Part shown: positions 38,901 to 51,787 of the stretch, piece by piece
Position numbering within the stretch: position 1 is the first letter of the stretch
Layout: each line of letters begins with the position of its first letter
NCBI GenBank assembly: GCA_029068655.1
Contig: JAIECF010000044.1
Coordinates: forward strand, 1 to 62,526
From: Muribaculaceae bacterium
GTDB taxonomy: Bacteria; Bacteroidota; Bacteroidia; Bacteroidales; Muribaculaceae
DNA length: 62,526 nucleotides
Direction of reading: 5' to 3'
Notes under the pieces: model-generated
What the model was told of the DNA's origin: nothing
The model's database searches: none
Seen by the model: the letters and a program-made list of their open reading frames with translations, nothing else
Translations under genes and position numbers: made by a program

Positions 38901-40112
38901 ATGCGCCAGATTATAAACCATTTCACGGACGACGATCTCTATAAGTTCACGATGTGTTGCGCGGTTATCGACAATTATCCACGTACGCAGGTGCGCTATC
39001 GATTCATCGACCGAAACAATACCGTGTATCCCGCCGGATTCGCAGAAGAACTTCGGAATCAGATAAAACTTTTAGAAAACCTCATCATTACCGATGAAGA
39101 GGTGGCCTTCATGCGCCGCCGTTGCTATTATATTCCAGATTGGTTCTATACTTTCCTCAAAGGTTTTCGCTACAACTGTAGTTGGGTCCATGTCAGTCAG
39201 GATGAGGAGGGGCATCTAAGTGTAGATTTCGAAGGAAACTGGAGCGATACGATACTGCTGGAGGTGAAGGTGCTCGCCATCATCTCAGAACTATATTATA
39301 TAATGACCGGGCAATCTGAGGCACTCGACTACGACACCTACTATGAAAAGACTTACGCTAAAGGGGTGCGTCTTCTGAATGCCGGATGTTGCTTCAGCGA
39401 TATGGGTACACGTCGCCGTGCATCGTACGATGCACAGGATACAGTTGTGAGGGCGATGGCAGATTGTGACAGAGCTTCACGGCATCCCGGGCGTTTCGTA
39501 GGCACAAGCAATGTCTACTTTGCGATGAAATACGACCTTATGCCGATAGGCACGATGGCTCACGAGATGATAAGCGCTATAGCTGGAATGTACGGTCCGC
39601 AGATGGCCAACCATCTCGCCATGAAGGTCTGGTCAAACACCTATCGAGGTGCTCTCGGAACATTCCTTTATGACACATACGGTTGGCGTATATTCAGCCT
39701 CAACTTCTCTGAAGACTATGCAAATATGTTCAAGGGGCTGCGTGTGGACAGCGGCGAGAATCACGAGCAACTCGACCTTATATGCGAGAAATATCGCTCT
39801 CTCAACATCGATCCGAAAACAAAGCAGGTGATCTTCAGCAACGGACTCAACGTAGACGAGGCTATTGATCTTCAGCTGTACGCTCAGGACAAATGTATCC
39901 CTTCATTCGGAATCGGCACGCATTTCACCAACGACTTCCCCGGCATAAAGCCAATGAATATCGTGATTAAGCTGCTTGCTGTGAAGATCACTGAGTCATG
40001 GCCTTTCTTCTGCGACACTTGCAAACTTAGCGAAGACCATGGCAAGTATTCGGCGGATATCTCTACTGTCAAAAGATTCAGGGAAGCACTGCACTTAGAT
40101 GTCAATTCATAA
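38901..40112 (+). CDS. pncB: Nicotinate phosphoribosyltransferase
   Basis: NHFTDDDLYKFTMCCAVIDNYP; RVDSGENHEQLDLI; IFSNGLNVDEAIDLQ. Confidence 0.93.
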   Translation: MRQIINHFTDDDLYKFTMCCAVIDNYPRTQVRYRFIDRNNTVYPAGFAEELRNQIKLLENLIITDEEVAFMRRRCYYIPDWFYTFLKGFRYNCSWVHVSQDEEGHLSVDFEGNWSDTILLEVKVLAIISELYYIMTGQSEALDYDTYYEKTYAKGVRLLNAGCCFSDMGTRRRASYDAQDTVVRAMADCDRASRHPGRFVGTSNVYFAMKYDLMPIGTMAHEMISAIAGMYGPQMANHLAMKVWSNTYRGALGTFLYDTYGWRIFSLNFSEDYANMFKGLRVDSGENHEQLDLICEKYRSLNIDPKTKQVIFSNGLNVDEAIDLQLYAQDKCIPSFGIGTHFTNDFPGIKPMNIVIKLLAVKITESWPFFCDTCKLSEDHGKYSADISTVKRFREALHLDVNS

Positions 40113-40209
40113 TTCATTATGCATAATTGGCTGCGACTATTAAGAATTCAAATCAGACACTTGCGGACTTACGAGCCCTGAGTCCTTACCATAAATATGA
40201 ATTGATACT

Positions 40210-41910
40210 ATGATTGACTATATTATACAACTCCTCCGGGATAATCCCACAATACCACTGTTCCTGACGCTTGGAATAGGTTTCTGGCTCGGTGGACTCA
40301 GGTTGAAGGGTTTCTCGCTCGGTCCCGTGACAGCCACACTGCTTGTAGGAGTCCTCATAGGGCAACTTGACATTCCTATCGCCGAGCCATTGAAGACCGT
40401 AAGTTTCCTGCTCTTCCTGTTTGCGATAGGCTATAGGGTAGGACCACAGTTCTTCCGTGGCCTGAAAGGTGATGGCGTCAGGCAGATGCTTTTCGCAGTA
40501 GTGGAATGTGTGATATGTATTGTAGTATGCATTGTAGCTGCAAGAATGATGGGCTATAATACAGGAACCGCCATCGGTCTATTCGCCGGCTCGCAGACAA
40601 TATCCGCATCGATCGGTGTAGGCTCCGACATAATCTCCTCGATGAAAATTGATCCGGAGATGAAGAAGACACTCACCGGGATGATTCCGTCTGCCTATGC
40701 TGTAACCTATATTTTCGGCACCATTGGGGCAGCCTGGATAGTAGCGAATCTCGGACCTAAGCTTTGCGGAGGCCTCGACAAGGCAAAGCGGCAGATAGCC
40801 GAGATTGAAGCGGAAATGGAGGAAGGAGAATTCTCCGCACAGCCCGGCCTGATCGTGGCCAATCGTCCGGTGTCTTTCCGTGCCTATAGGGCTGAATCCC
40901 GTTTCTTCAGGCGTCCCCGCACCGTATCTGAAATAGAGGAGGCGCTTGCCGGTCTCGGTCATCGGCTCTTCGTAGAGCGTCTGCGGGTAGGAGGTGAGGT
41001 AGTCGATGTTGAACCCGATGTAAAGGTGAGACGTGGCGATGTCCTCGTCATCGGTGGCCGACGGGAGACTGTAGTGAACGAAGCCGGCATTATTGGTCAG
41101 GAAGTTGTAGACCATGAGTTGCTCGACTTCGAGGCTGAAAACCTTCCTGTGACTGTCTCTAAGAACGGAGCCGCAGGATTGACATTCGGATCCCTCAGAA
41201 AAGCTGGCTATATGAGCGGGGTGATGGTGAAGAGCCTCGTCCGCGACGACGTCAAGATTCCTCTTCACAGCCGCACCATGCTTGAGGCCGGCGATGTACT
41301 CACCCTGGTAGGTCTTCAGAAAGACGTGGCGCAAGCGGTAGGTGAGATAGGATATCCCGACAGAAAGACGGAGACTACAGATGTAGCGTTTCTCAGTTTC
41401 GGTGTCGCTTTAGGCTGCTTTATAGGTGCGCTTTGCGTTCACTTTAAAGGTGTGCCAATCTCACTTACCACGAGTGGAGGGTCACTCCTTGCGGGCCTCT
41501 TTTTCGGATGGCTGCGCAACCGCAAGCCGACGCTCGGAAGAATACCTTCCTCTGTAGTATGGGTTCTCGACAATGTAGGGTTGTGCCTCTTTATCGCTAT
41601 AGTTGGTCTGGCTGCCGGACCGACATTCGTCTCCGGACTTAAAGAGGCCGGAATTGGACTCTTCTTTGTCGGCATAGCATGTACGGTTATTCCTCTGGTG
41701 ATCTCGATCTTCATCGGACACTACATATTCCGGTTTCCGATAGCAGTGACGCTCGGGTGCGTGGCAGGTGGCCGAAATGCTGTCGCCGCCCTTGGTGCTA
41801 TCCAGGACAATCTCGAAAGCACCCTTCCGGCTATGGGGTATACAGTGACGTATGCGGTCAGCAACTTCCTGCTTATCTTCGGCGGGATCGCGGTGGCGCT
41901 TCTTGTGTGA
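40210..41910 (+). CDS. AspT/YidE/YbjL-type putative antiporter (second copy)
   Basis: 566 aa, same architecture as 217-1911. Confidence 0.85.
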   Translation: MIDYIIQLLRDNPTIPLFLTLGIGFWLGGLRLKGFSLGPVTATLLVGVLIGQLDIPIAEPLKTVSFLLFLFAIGYRVGPQFFRGLKGDGVRQMLFAVVECVICIVVCIVAARMMGYNTGTAIGLFAGSQTISASIGVGSDIISSMKIDPEMKKTLTGMIPSAYAVTYIFGTIGAAWIVANLGPKLCGGLDKAKRQIAEIEAEMEEGEFSAQPGLIVANRPVSFRAYRAESRFFRRPRTVSEIEEALAGLGHRLFVERLRVGGEVVDVEPDVKVRRGDVLVIGGRRETVVNEAGIIGQEVVDHELLDFEAENLPVTVSKNGAAGLTFGSLRKAGYMSGVMVKSLVRDDVKIPLHSRTMLEAGDVLTLVGLQKDVAQAVGEIGYPDRKTETTDVAFLSFGVALGCFIGALCVHFKGVPISLTTSGGSLLAGLFFGWLRNRKPTLGRIPSSVVWVLDNVGLCLFIAIVGLAAGPTFVSGLKEAGIGLFFVGIACTVIPLVISIFIGHYIFRFPIAVTLGCVAGGRNAVAALGAIQDNLESTLPAMGYTVTYAVSNFLLIFGGIAVALLV

Positions 41911-41921
41911 AATAAGAACTT

Positions 41922-42869
41922 ATGAATATGAATTATGCTTTAAGAATAAAGGGATACGGGCTTGCTGCTTTAGCTGCTGCGGCCTATGGCACGAATCCGG
42001 CTTTCGCCGTGCCTCTCTACGGCCAGGGTATGAACCCTGTGTCTGTGCTCCTTTTCCGATATCTGATGGGGTTGCCGCTCCTTGCAGTAATTATGGCGAT
42101 ACGCGGCAAATCGTTGGCGCTCAAAAAAGACGAGATAGTTCCTGTCATGGTGCTTGGAGTGCTTATGGCTGTATCGTCTCTTACCCTGTTTGAGAGCTAT
42201 AACTATATGAATTCCGGAGTAGCGTCCACGTTGCTGTTTGTCTATCCGGTGATGGTTGCCGTGATGATGATCATGTTTTTCCACGAGCGGTTCAGGATCT
42301 CGACTGTGATCTGTCTGATAGTAATGGGAGGGGGCCTAATGCTATTGATGAAACCTCAGGGCAACAGCAGTCTGAGTGGATTCGGATGTCTGCTCGTTAT
42401 GGTTTCGGCGCTGACCTACGCTATATATATAGTTATGGTGAATGTCTCTAAAAGCGTACGAAACATACCTACCACCAAACTCCTCTTCTATGTACTGGCC
42501 TGGGGTAGCCTGGTATATGTTGCCATGATATGTTGCGGAAGCCGTCTTACCATCCCGGACGAAGGTTGGGGATGGCTCAATCTGCTTGCTCTCGCTGTAA
42601 TTCCGACAGTTATATCTCTGGCATGCACCACGCGTGCCATCCAGCTTATCGGATCTACTCCTACCGCCATCCTGGGTGCGCTTGAACCGGTATCAGCCGT
42701 TGTACTTAGTGTTGCTGTGCTTCATCAAGTAATTACTGCACAGGATATTATAGGAGGGGCCCTTATCATTGTCGCGACTACGGTCGTGATATGCGCCGGA
42801 CCTGTTGACAACGCAATCCTCCGCATGAGAAAGATGTTTCCCAAAGGACGTCATCAATCCTCTGAATAA
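41922..42869 (+). CDS. EamA/DMT superfamily transporter
   Basis: Ten-TM EamA pattern. Confidence 0.85.
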   Translation: MNMNYALRIKGYGLAALAAAAYGTNPAFAVPLYGQGMNPVSVLLFRYLMGLPLLAVIMAIRGKSLALKKDEIVPVMVLGVLMAVSSLTLFESYNYMNSGVASTLLFVYPVMVAVMMIMFFHERFRISTVICLIVMGGGLMLLMKPQGNSSLSGFGCLLVMVSALTYAIYIVMVNVSKSVRNIPTTKLLFYVLAWGSLVYVAMICCGSRLTIPDEGWGWLNLLALAVIPTVISLACTTRAIQLIGSTPTAILGALEPVSAVVLSVAVLHQVITAQDIIGGALIIVATTVVICAGPVDNAILRMRKMFPKGRHQSSE

Positions 42870-42975
42870 AAATCAGAGTATTTTTTGAGGAAATTATTTG
42901 CAGTTACAAAAAAAATCTGTAATTTTGTGTATGTAACACAAGGCGGCCCAGGTCGCTCCTCAATCCTTGACGACA

Positions 42976-45156
42976 ATGACAGACCCCGATATCCTCAGTA
43001 AAGCCCTGAAGCTACATTTTGGATTCAGCACCTTCAAAGGGCAGCAGCAAGAGATTATCCAGTCGCTCCTCAGCGGTGAAGATGTCTTCGTGCTCATGCC
43101 TACCGGAGGTGGCAAGTCTTTATGCTATCAGCTTCCGGCCCTTATGTCGGATGGCACTGCCATTGTGATATCTCCCCTCATAGCCCTTATGAAAAATCAG
43201 GTGGATGCCATACGAAATTTCGCGGAAAACGACGGAGTGGCTCACTTCCTCAACTCTACACTTACGCGGGCAGCGATTGAAAACGTAAAGAAAGACGTAG
43301 CCGAGGGGCGCACGAAACTCCTTTATGTAGCACCGGAGTCGCTTACCAAGGAAGACAATGTGGAGTTCCTGAAGGGTGTTAAGATCTCCTTCTTCGCGGT
43401 GGATGAGGCACATTGCATTTCAGAGTGGGGGCATGACTTTCGTCCGGAATACAGGAAGATCCGTCCGATCATCTCCAAGGTCGGCAACAGGCCGGTGATA
43501 GCTTTAACAGCCACAGCAACACCTAAGGTGCAGCTTGACATACAGAAGAACCTCGGGATGCTGGAGGCTAAAGTATTTAAATCAAGTTTCAACAGAGAAA
43601 ATCTTTATTATGAAGTAAGACCAAAGACCAAAGACATCGACGCCAACATCATCCGCTTCGTCAAGCAGCACAAAGGAAAAAGCGGCATTATCTACTGCCT
43701 GAGCAGAAAGAAAGTGGAAGAGATGGCGGAGCTTCTGAAGGTCAACAATATCCGCGCCCTTCCTTACCATGCAGGTATGGAGGCCACGGTGAGAAGCGAG
43801 AATCAGGATGCGTTCCTGCACGAGAAAGTCGACGTGATCGTAGCCACAATCGCTTTTGGAATGGGTATCGACAAGCCCGACGTCAGATATGTCATTCACT
43901 ACGATATTCCTAAAAGCCTCGAAGGCTACTATCAGGAGACCGGTCGAGCCGGACGTGATGGCGGGGAAGGAAAGTGCATAGCTTTCTACACTCGTAAGGA
44001 CCTTCAGAAACTCGACAAACTTATGCTCTCCAAAACCCCGGCCGAACAGGAGATCGGCAGGCAGCTGCTCGCTGAGACTGCGGCCTACGCCGAGTCGTCG
44101 GTCTGCCGCCGACGCATACTCCTGCATTATTTCGGCGAGAACTATGAAAATGACAATTGCGGCAACTGCGACAATTGCAAACACCCGAAAACATTAGTGG
44201 AAGCTACAGAAGAACTTTGCGCCGTCATGGAAACGGCACTCGCACTTAAGGAAAAATACAAGGCGGAATACATTACTTGCGTCATGATAGGACGAGCTAC
44301 AGATGAAATCCGCGAGAACGGTCATGATGAAATAGAGATGTTCGGCTGCATGCCAAACACCGACGAGCGCATGCTCGCCGCCGTGATAAGGCAGGCCGAC
44401 ATCGCCGGATATATCAAGCGTGATCTTGAAAACTACGGCATTCTTAAAGTGACCGCAAAAGGTAAGAAATATCTTAAAAACCCTTCGCCTCACTTCAAAA
44501 TAGTCGAGGATTCCGAATATTCCGATCAGGAACCGGAACCCCAGCAGCTGTCTGGCTCGGGAGCTGCCGATGAAATGCTCTATAACATTCTCATCGACCT
44601 CCGTAAGAAGATCGCCCGAAAAAACGACGTGCCTCCATATGTCGTCTTCCAGGAACCATCTCTCGAGGCTATGGCTACTACATATCCCGTCACTATGGAG
44701 GAGTTATCCTTCATCCCGGGTGTCGGAACAGGCAAGGCCAAACGTTTTGGCGATGAATTCCTACGGGCCATACGTCAGTATGTTGAGGATAACGATATAG
44801 TACGCCCTGAAGACTTCAAGGTGCGCATGATGCCCAACAAGTCGAAGCTGAAGGTGTATCTCATCACCGGAATTGACCGCAAGATAGCTCTCGACGAGCT
44901 TGCTGAAGGTAAAGGCCTTGACTTCGACGAATTGCTCACCGAGCTTGAGGCAATAGTCGAGGCAGGAATAAAGATCAATATCGATTATTTCCTCCACGAC
45001 GTGCTTGAAGAGGGAGTGGAGGAAGACATAATAGACTATTTCCAGGAGACGGAGGAAGACAATCTCGAGGAAGCCATTCAGGATCTCGGCGAGGATTACA
45101 CAGAGGAGGAAATCCGGCTTGTCAGAATCAAGTTTCTTTCAGATATGGGTAATTAA
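42976..45156 (+). CDS. recQ: ATP-dependent DNA helicase RecQ
   Basis: LMPTGGGKSLCYQLPA, DEAHCISEWGHDFRPEYR, ETGRAGRDG, Cys4 zinc site, HRDC-like region. Confidence 0.95.
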   Translation: MTDPDILSKALKLHFGFSTFKGQQQEIIQSLLSGEDVFVLMPTGGGKSLCYQLPALMSDGTAIVISPLIALMKNQVDAIRNFAENDGVAHFLNSTLTRAAIENVKKDVAEGRTKLLYVAPESLTKEDNVEFLKGVKISFFAVDEAHCISEWGHDFRPEYRKIRPIISKVGNRPVIALTATATPKVQLDIQKNLGMLEAKVFKSSFNRENLYYEVRPKTKDIDANIIRFVKQHKGKSGIIYCLSRKKVEEMAELLKVNNIRALPYHAGMEATVRSENQDAFLHEKVDVIVATIAFGMGIDKPDVRYVIHYDIPKSLEGYYQETGRAGRDGGEGKCIAFYTRKDLQKLDKLMLSKTPAEQEIGRQLLAETAAYAESSVCRRRILLHYFGENYENDNCGNCDNCKHPKTLVEATEELCAVMETALALKEKYKAEYITCVMIGRATDEIRENGHDEIEMFGCMPNTDERMLAAVIRQADIAGYIKRDLENYGILKVTAKGKKYLKNPSPHFKIVEDSEYSDQEPEPQQLSGSGAADEMLYNILIDLRKKIARKNDVPPYVVFQEPSLEAMATTYPVTMEELSFIPGVGTGKAKRFGDEFLRAIRQYVEDNDIVRPEDFKVRMMPNKSKLKVYLITGIDRKIALDELAEGKGLDFDELLTELEAIVEAGIKINIDYFLHDVLEEGVEEDIIDYFQETEEDNLEEAIQDLGEDYTEEEIRLVRIKFLSDMGN

Positions 45157-45180
45157 AAAAGCGCCCCTCGGGGCGCTTTT

Positions 45181-45183
<3 letters not shown>
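45156..45183. terminator. Bidirectional intrinsic terminator
   Basis: AAAAAAGCGCCCCTCGGGGCGCTTTTTT. Confidence 0.92.
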
Positions 45184-47930
<2,747 letters not shown>

Positions 47931-48010
47931 GGGTGCAATTGTTGTTTGAGGGTACAAAATTAGAATTTTTTTATTAACTTTGCAAAAAATAAAATGACAA
48001 ATCTATATAT

Positions 48011-48304
48011 ATGGTAAAGCATATCGTAATGTTCAAGCTCCACGGCAGCGAAGAGCTGCGCCGTAAGATAGCTGAAGACTTCAAGGAGGCTTTGATGGCG
48101 CTTCCAGCAAAGATAGAGTGTCTTCAGAGCATGGAAGTGGGAATCAATGAAAATGCATCGGAAGACTGGGATGTAGTCCTCACCGCGGTCGTGCCATCGA
48201 TGAAGGATGTGGCTGTATATGCAAAGCACCCAGCTCATGTTGCGGCAGCAGCTATTCTTGGTCCGTATAAGGAGGCTCGAGCCTGTGTCGACTACCTCTG
48301 TTAA
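48011..48304 (+). CDS. Dabb (stress-responsive alpha/beta barrel) family protein
   Basis: MVKHIVMFKL; YAKHPAHVAAAAILGP. Confidence 0.88.
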   Translation: MVKHIVMFKLHGSEELRRKIAEDFKEALMALPAKIECLQSMEVGINENASEDWDVVLTAVVPSMKDVAVYAKHPAHVAAAAILGPYKEARACVDYLC

Positions 48305-48369
48305 TGTTGAATTCATGATCAGGGAGCCAAGCAAATTCTAAATCCAAAATTCAAAATTATAAATTATTG

Positions 48370-50208
48370 ATGATAAGGCTTCAGATAGAGAATCTCACGA
48401 AATCCATAGGTGACAGAATTCTTTTTTCCGACCTTTCCCTTACGATGGAAGAGGGAGACAAGATCGGAATTGTGGCGCGCAACGGCTCTGGAAAGACTAC
48501 TCTGCTCAACATTGTCTGCGGCCTTGATGACTATGATTCCGGAAAGATAACCTTTTCTGACGGAATTCGTGTAGGCTATCTATCACAGAGTCCTGAGTTC
48601 GACCCTGAGATGTCTGCCTTGCAATATTCTTTGCCGAGTCCTCATGACAGTGACGACTACGGAGCCGAGGACAGAGCGAAGCAGATGCTCTCCCAGCTTG
48701 GAATCTCTGATCTCAGTCAGAGACTCGGAACGATGTCGGGCGGACAGTTTAAAAGAGTATCTATTGCCAAGGTGCTTCTTCAGGAGCCGGACCTTCTGAT
48801 TCTCGACGAACCTACCAACCACCTCGACATTGCGATGGTGGAATGGCTGGAGGCCTATCTGACGCGGCTCAGGGTAACCCTCATCATGGTGACCCATGAC
48901 CGATATTTTCTTGATAACGTTTGCACGCGTATTCTTGAGATAGACCGGGAGCAGGCATTCATATATGAAGGAAACTATGACTACTATCTTCGCAAACGCA
49001 CCGAGCGCCATGAAGTCTTAAGCGCTGAACTCGCAAAGGTTAAGAATCTTTTGCGCACAGAGCTGGAATGGATGCGTCGGCAGCCCCAGGCTCGTGGAAG
49101 CAAGGCCAAATACCGCATCGACTCATTTCATGATCTGGAGAAAAGAAGCCATGTCAACCTCCACGAGAAAGACGTACGCCTCGCAGTCAAGGGCAGCTAT
49201 ATCGGCAACAAGATATTTGAAGCCGTGCATGTGGCGAAGAAATTCGAGAAGGAAGAACCGGACGGAAACCATAGGGTGATTCCCATTCTCAACGACTTCA
49301 ACTACAATTTCGCACGCTTCGAGAAGGTCGGTATCGTAGGAGATAATGGTGCCGGTAAGTCCACTTTCATCAAGATGCTTCTCGGCGAACTCAATCCAGA
49401 TTCCGGGCATTTCGACGTAGGCGAGACCGTTCGCTGGGGTTATTACTCCCAGGAGGGAATGACGGATTTTGACGAGAAGAAGAAAGTTATAGATGCCGTG
49501 AGGGAAATCGCTGAAAGTGTGCGTATAGACGATAAGACCACGCTTACGGCACAGCAGTTTCTGACTCATTTCCTTTTCGAACCGGCTACACAGCAAAAGT
49601 ATATTTATAAGCTGAGCGGAGGAGAACGACGTCGGTTGTATCTTGCCACGATTCTTATGCGGCAGCCCAATTTTCTCATACTTGACGAGCCTACCAATGA
49701 TCTTGACATAATGACACTTGGAGTGCTTGAAAACTATCTTGCGGATTTTAAGGGGTGTGTTATCGTAGTAAGTCATGACCGCTTCTTTCTTGACCGCATT
49801 GTCGACCATCTCTTTGTCATGAAAGGCGATGGCGAGGTCAGGGATTTCCCAGGAGACTATTCCACCTATCGCCACTGCGTACGTCAGGAGGAGAAAGAAC
49901 TTAAGGCCGCGGCTGAAGCTACGAAGAAAGCTGTCGAGTCAAAAGGAATTACGGATCAGCCTGCGGGTGGCAAGCAGAAGACAGAGCGTAGACCGAAACT
50001 TTCGTTTAAGGAGAAAAAGGAAATGGAGGCTCTCGAGATTGAACTCGAAAGCCTCGAAAAAGAGAAATCGGAACTGGAAGCGGCCATGTCTTCAGGCACG
50101 ATGACTGTCGAGGATATCACAGCGGCAGGAGCAAGAATAGCAGAGATCATCTCCCGTCTTGACGAAGCAGAGTTACGAATGCTTGAACTAATGGAAAAAG
50201 AGAGCTGA
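48370..50208 (+). CDS. ABC-F family ATPase (Uup-like)
   Basis: ARNGSGKTTLLN, DEPTNHLDI, coiled-coil C-terminal extension. Confidence 0.9.
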   Translation: MIRLQIENLTKSIGDRILFSDLSLTMEEGDKIGIVARNGSGKTTLLNIVCGLDDYDSGKITFSDGIRVGYLSQSPEFDPEMSALQYSLPSPHDSDDYGAEDRAKQMLSQLGISDLSQRLGTMSGGQFKRVSIAKVLLQEPDLLILDEPTNHLDIAMVEWLEAYLTRLRVTLIMVTHDRYFLDNVCTRILEIDREQAFIYEGNYDYYLRKRTERHEVLSAELAKVKNLLRTELEWMRRQPQARGSKAKYRIDSFHDLEKRSHVNLHEKDVRLAVKGSYIGNKIFEAVHVAKKFEKEEPDGNHRVIPILNDFNYNFARFEKVGIVGDNGAGKSTFIKMLLGELNPDSGHFDVGETVRWGYYSQEGMTDFDEKKKVIDAVREIAESVRIDDKTTLTAQQFLTHFLFEPATQQKYIYKLSGGERRRLYLATILMRQPNFLILDEPTNDLDIMTLGVLENYLADFKGCVIVVSHDRFFLDRIVDHLFVMKGDGEVRDFPGDYSTYRHCVRQEEKELKAAAEATKKAVESKGITDQPAGGKQKTERRPKLSFKEKKEMEALEIELESLEKEKSELEAAMSSGTMTVEDITAAGARIAEIISRLDEAELRMLELMEKES

Positions 50209-50259
50209 GGATATTCCTCAGCTCTCAATACTTAATGTTTATTACTTTCTACTTAATAC

Positions 50260-50634
50260 TTACAAAGAGGCGATCATCTCGATTTCGACGAGTGCCTGCT
50301 TGGGAAGTTCTTTCACGGCGAAAGCGCATCGAGCAGGATAGGGTGCAGAGAAATATTCTGCGTATACCTCGTTCATGGCGCCGAAAAGACTCATGTCAGC
50401 GAGGAATACAGTTGTCTTAACCACATCGGCGAAAGATGCCCCGGCGGCTTCTAGAATGGCCTTGGCGTTTTCAAGGCTCTGGCGAGTCTGACACTTGATG
50501 CATTCTCCCATAGTGCCGTCTTCCGGATTGATGGGAAGCTGTCCTGAAACGAAAATTAGGTTGCCGGCTTTGACTGCCTGGCTGTAAGGTCCGATCGCGC
50601 CCGGAGCCTTAGGGGTGTCTATCTGGATTTTCAT
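50260..50634 (-). CDS. ridA: RidA family enamine/imine deaminase
   Basis: [36 protein letters not shown]. Confidence 0.93.
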   Translation of the reverse strand: MKIQIDTPKAPGAIGPYSQAVKAGNLIFVSGQLPINPEDGTMGECIKCQTRQSLENAKAILEAAGASFADVVKTTVFLADMSLFGAMNEVYAEYFSAPYPARCAFAVKELPKQALVEIEMIASL

Positions 50635-50672
50635 GTTTGGGGGTTATGTGTTTTAAGTTATAAGTTGTCAGT

Positions 50673-51785
50673 TTATTTGCGGCGGGGGATGTTGACGTTC
50701 TCAGCATCGAATACTTTGCGTGAGGAGCGGTCGAATATTCGCCAGTGTTCCATCTGGGAAGCCGGTATAAGATCAGTTCGGTCAGAAGGAATGACAGTAT
50801 AGTTCGTACCCTTTCCTGTAGGCTTGGCACAGAAGAAAGTATCATAGTCGGCCCATTTCACCTTAGCTTGTCCCTCTTCATCGCGTTCGACCCTTACGCG
50901 CATATATGCGCCTCCACGGGTGTCGCCGGTCTTCATGTTGGAAATAAAATTGCCCAGCGAGTATACTACCGGTACGTCTTGATGGCGCTTTTCGTCGCGC
51001 ACCATCTTCATTGGCTGTATCACGTGGGGATGACTGCCTATGACCATGTCGGCACCATTGTCGATTAGAAACTGAGCAAGATCTCGTTGAATTACGTTTT
51101 CTTTAAGTACATATTCAATTCCCCAGTGCATGGTCACCACCAGGATCTCCGCGCCTGCCTCGCGGGTCTCTTTCATCTCTTTAGCAATCTTTGCTCGGTC
51201 GATGAGCGCAACTTCCATTCCGTCGCGCGCCGGGATTCCGTTAGTGCCGTATGTATAGTTGAGAAAACCGAAACTAATTCCGTTGATATCTTTTATAAAA
51301 GGCACTTTTGCTTTCCGGTCTGCTGCGTCATGGTAAGTTCCTATATGGTCTATGCCCAACGAGTCAAGCGCACTGATCGTGCGCCGGGCGGCTTTCATTC
51401 CCGAGTCAAGACAATGGTTGTTGGCCGTAAGCATCATGTCGAAGCCTGCGTCGGCAAGAGCCTGCGCGTAGCTGTCGGGAGCACTGAAGCAGGGATAGCC
51501 GCTGTAGCGCGGGCCACCTCCGAGAGGAACCTCAAGATTTACTACCGCGTAGTCAGCCTCCGTCACCACCGGAGCTATCCATCGGAAACATTCGGAGTAG
51601 TCATAATTCTTCCCTCCACCTTCCTGCAGGGCCTGATCGAGCTGAGCCTGATGCTGCATGGCATCTCCGGCGAAAAGGATTGTGGCGCCGATGGACCGCA
51701 TGGCACAGCTGTCGGCGGGAGCAGCTGTCGCTCCTGTGATCATCTGCAGGAGACTGAACGTAAGCAGAAGCGTGGAGAGATTCAT
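50673..51785 (-). CDS. CapA family protein (poly-gamma-glutamate synthesis/metallophosphatase-like)
   Basis: ATILFAGDAMQHQAQ; NLEVPLGG; ANNHCLDSG; GSHPHVIQPM. Confidence 0.88.
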   Translation of the reverse strand: MNLSTLLLTFSLLQMITGATAAPADSCAMRSIGATILFAGDAMQHQAQLDQALQEGGGKNYDYSECFRWIAPVVTEADYAVVNLEVPLGGGPRYSGYPCFSAPDSYAQALADAGFDMMLTANNHCLDSGMKAARRTISALDSLGIDHIGTYHDAADRKAKVPFIKDINGISFGFLNYTYGTNGIPARDGMEVALIDRAKIAKEMKETREAGAEILVVTMHWGIEYVLKENVIQRDLAQFLIDNGADMVIGSHPHVIQPMKMVRDEKRHQDVPVVYSLGNFISNMKTGDTRGGAYMRVRVERDEEGQAKVKWADYDTFFCAKPTGKGTNYTVIPSDRTDLIPASQMEHWRIFDRSSRKVFDAENVNIPRRK

Positions 51786-51787
51786 GG

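Noticed and set aside
40579-41334. 251-aa minus-strand ORF antisense to the second AspT-like transporter
   Set aside because: Shadow ORF
217-41910. Two AspT-like transporters as a segmental duplication
   Set aside because: Proteins are clearly diverged and flanks differ; ordinary paralogs
49123-49875. 250-aa minus-strand ORF antisense to the Uup-like ABC-F gene
   Set aside because: Shadow ORF over a well-supported coding gene
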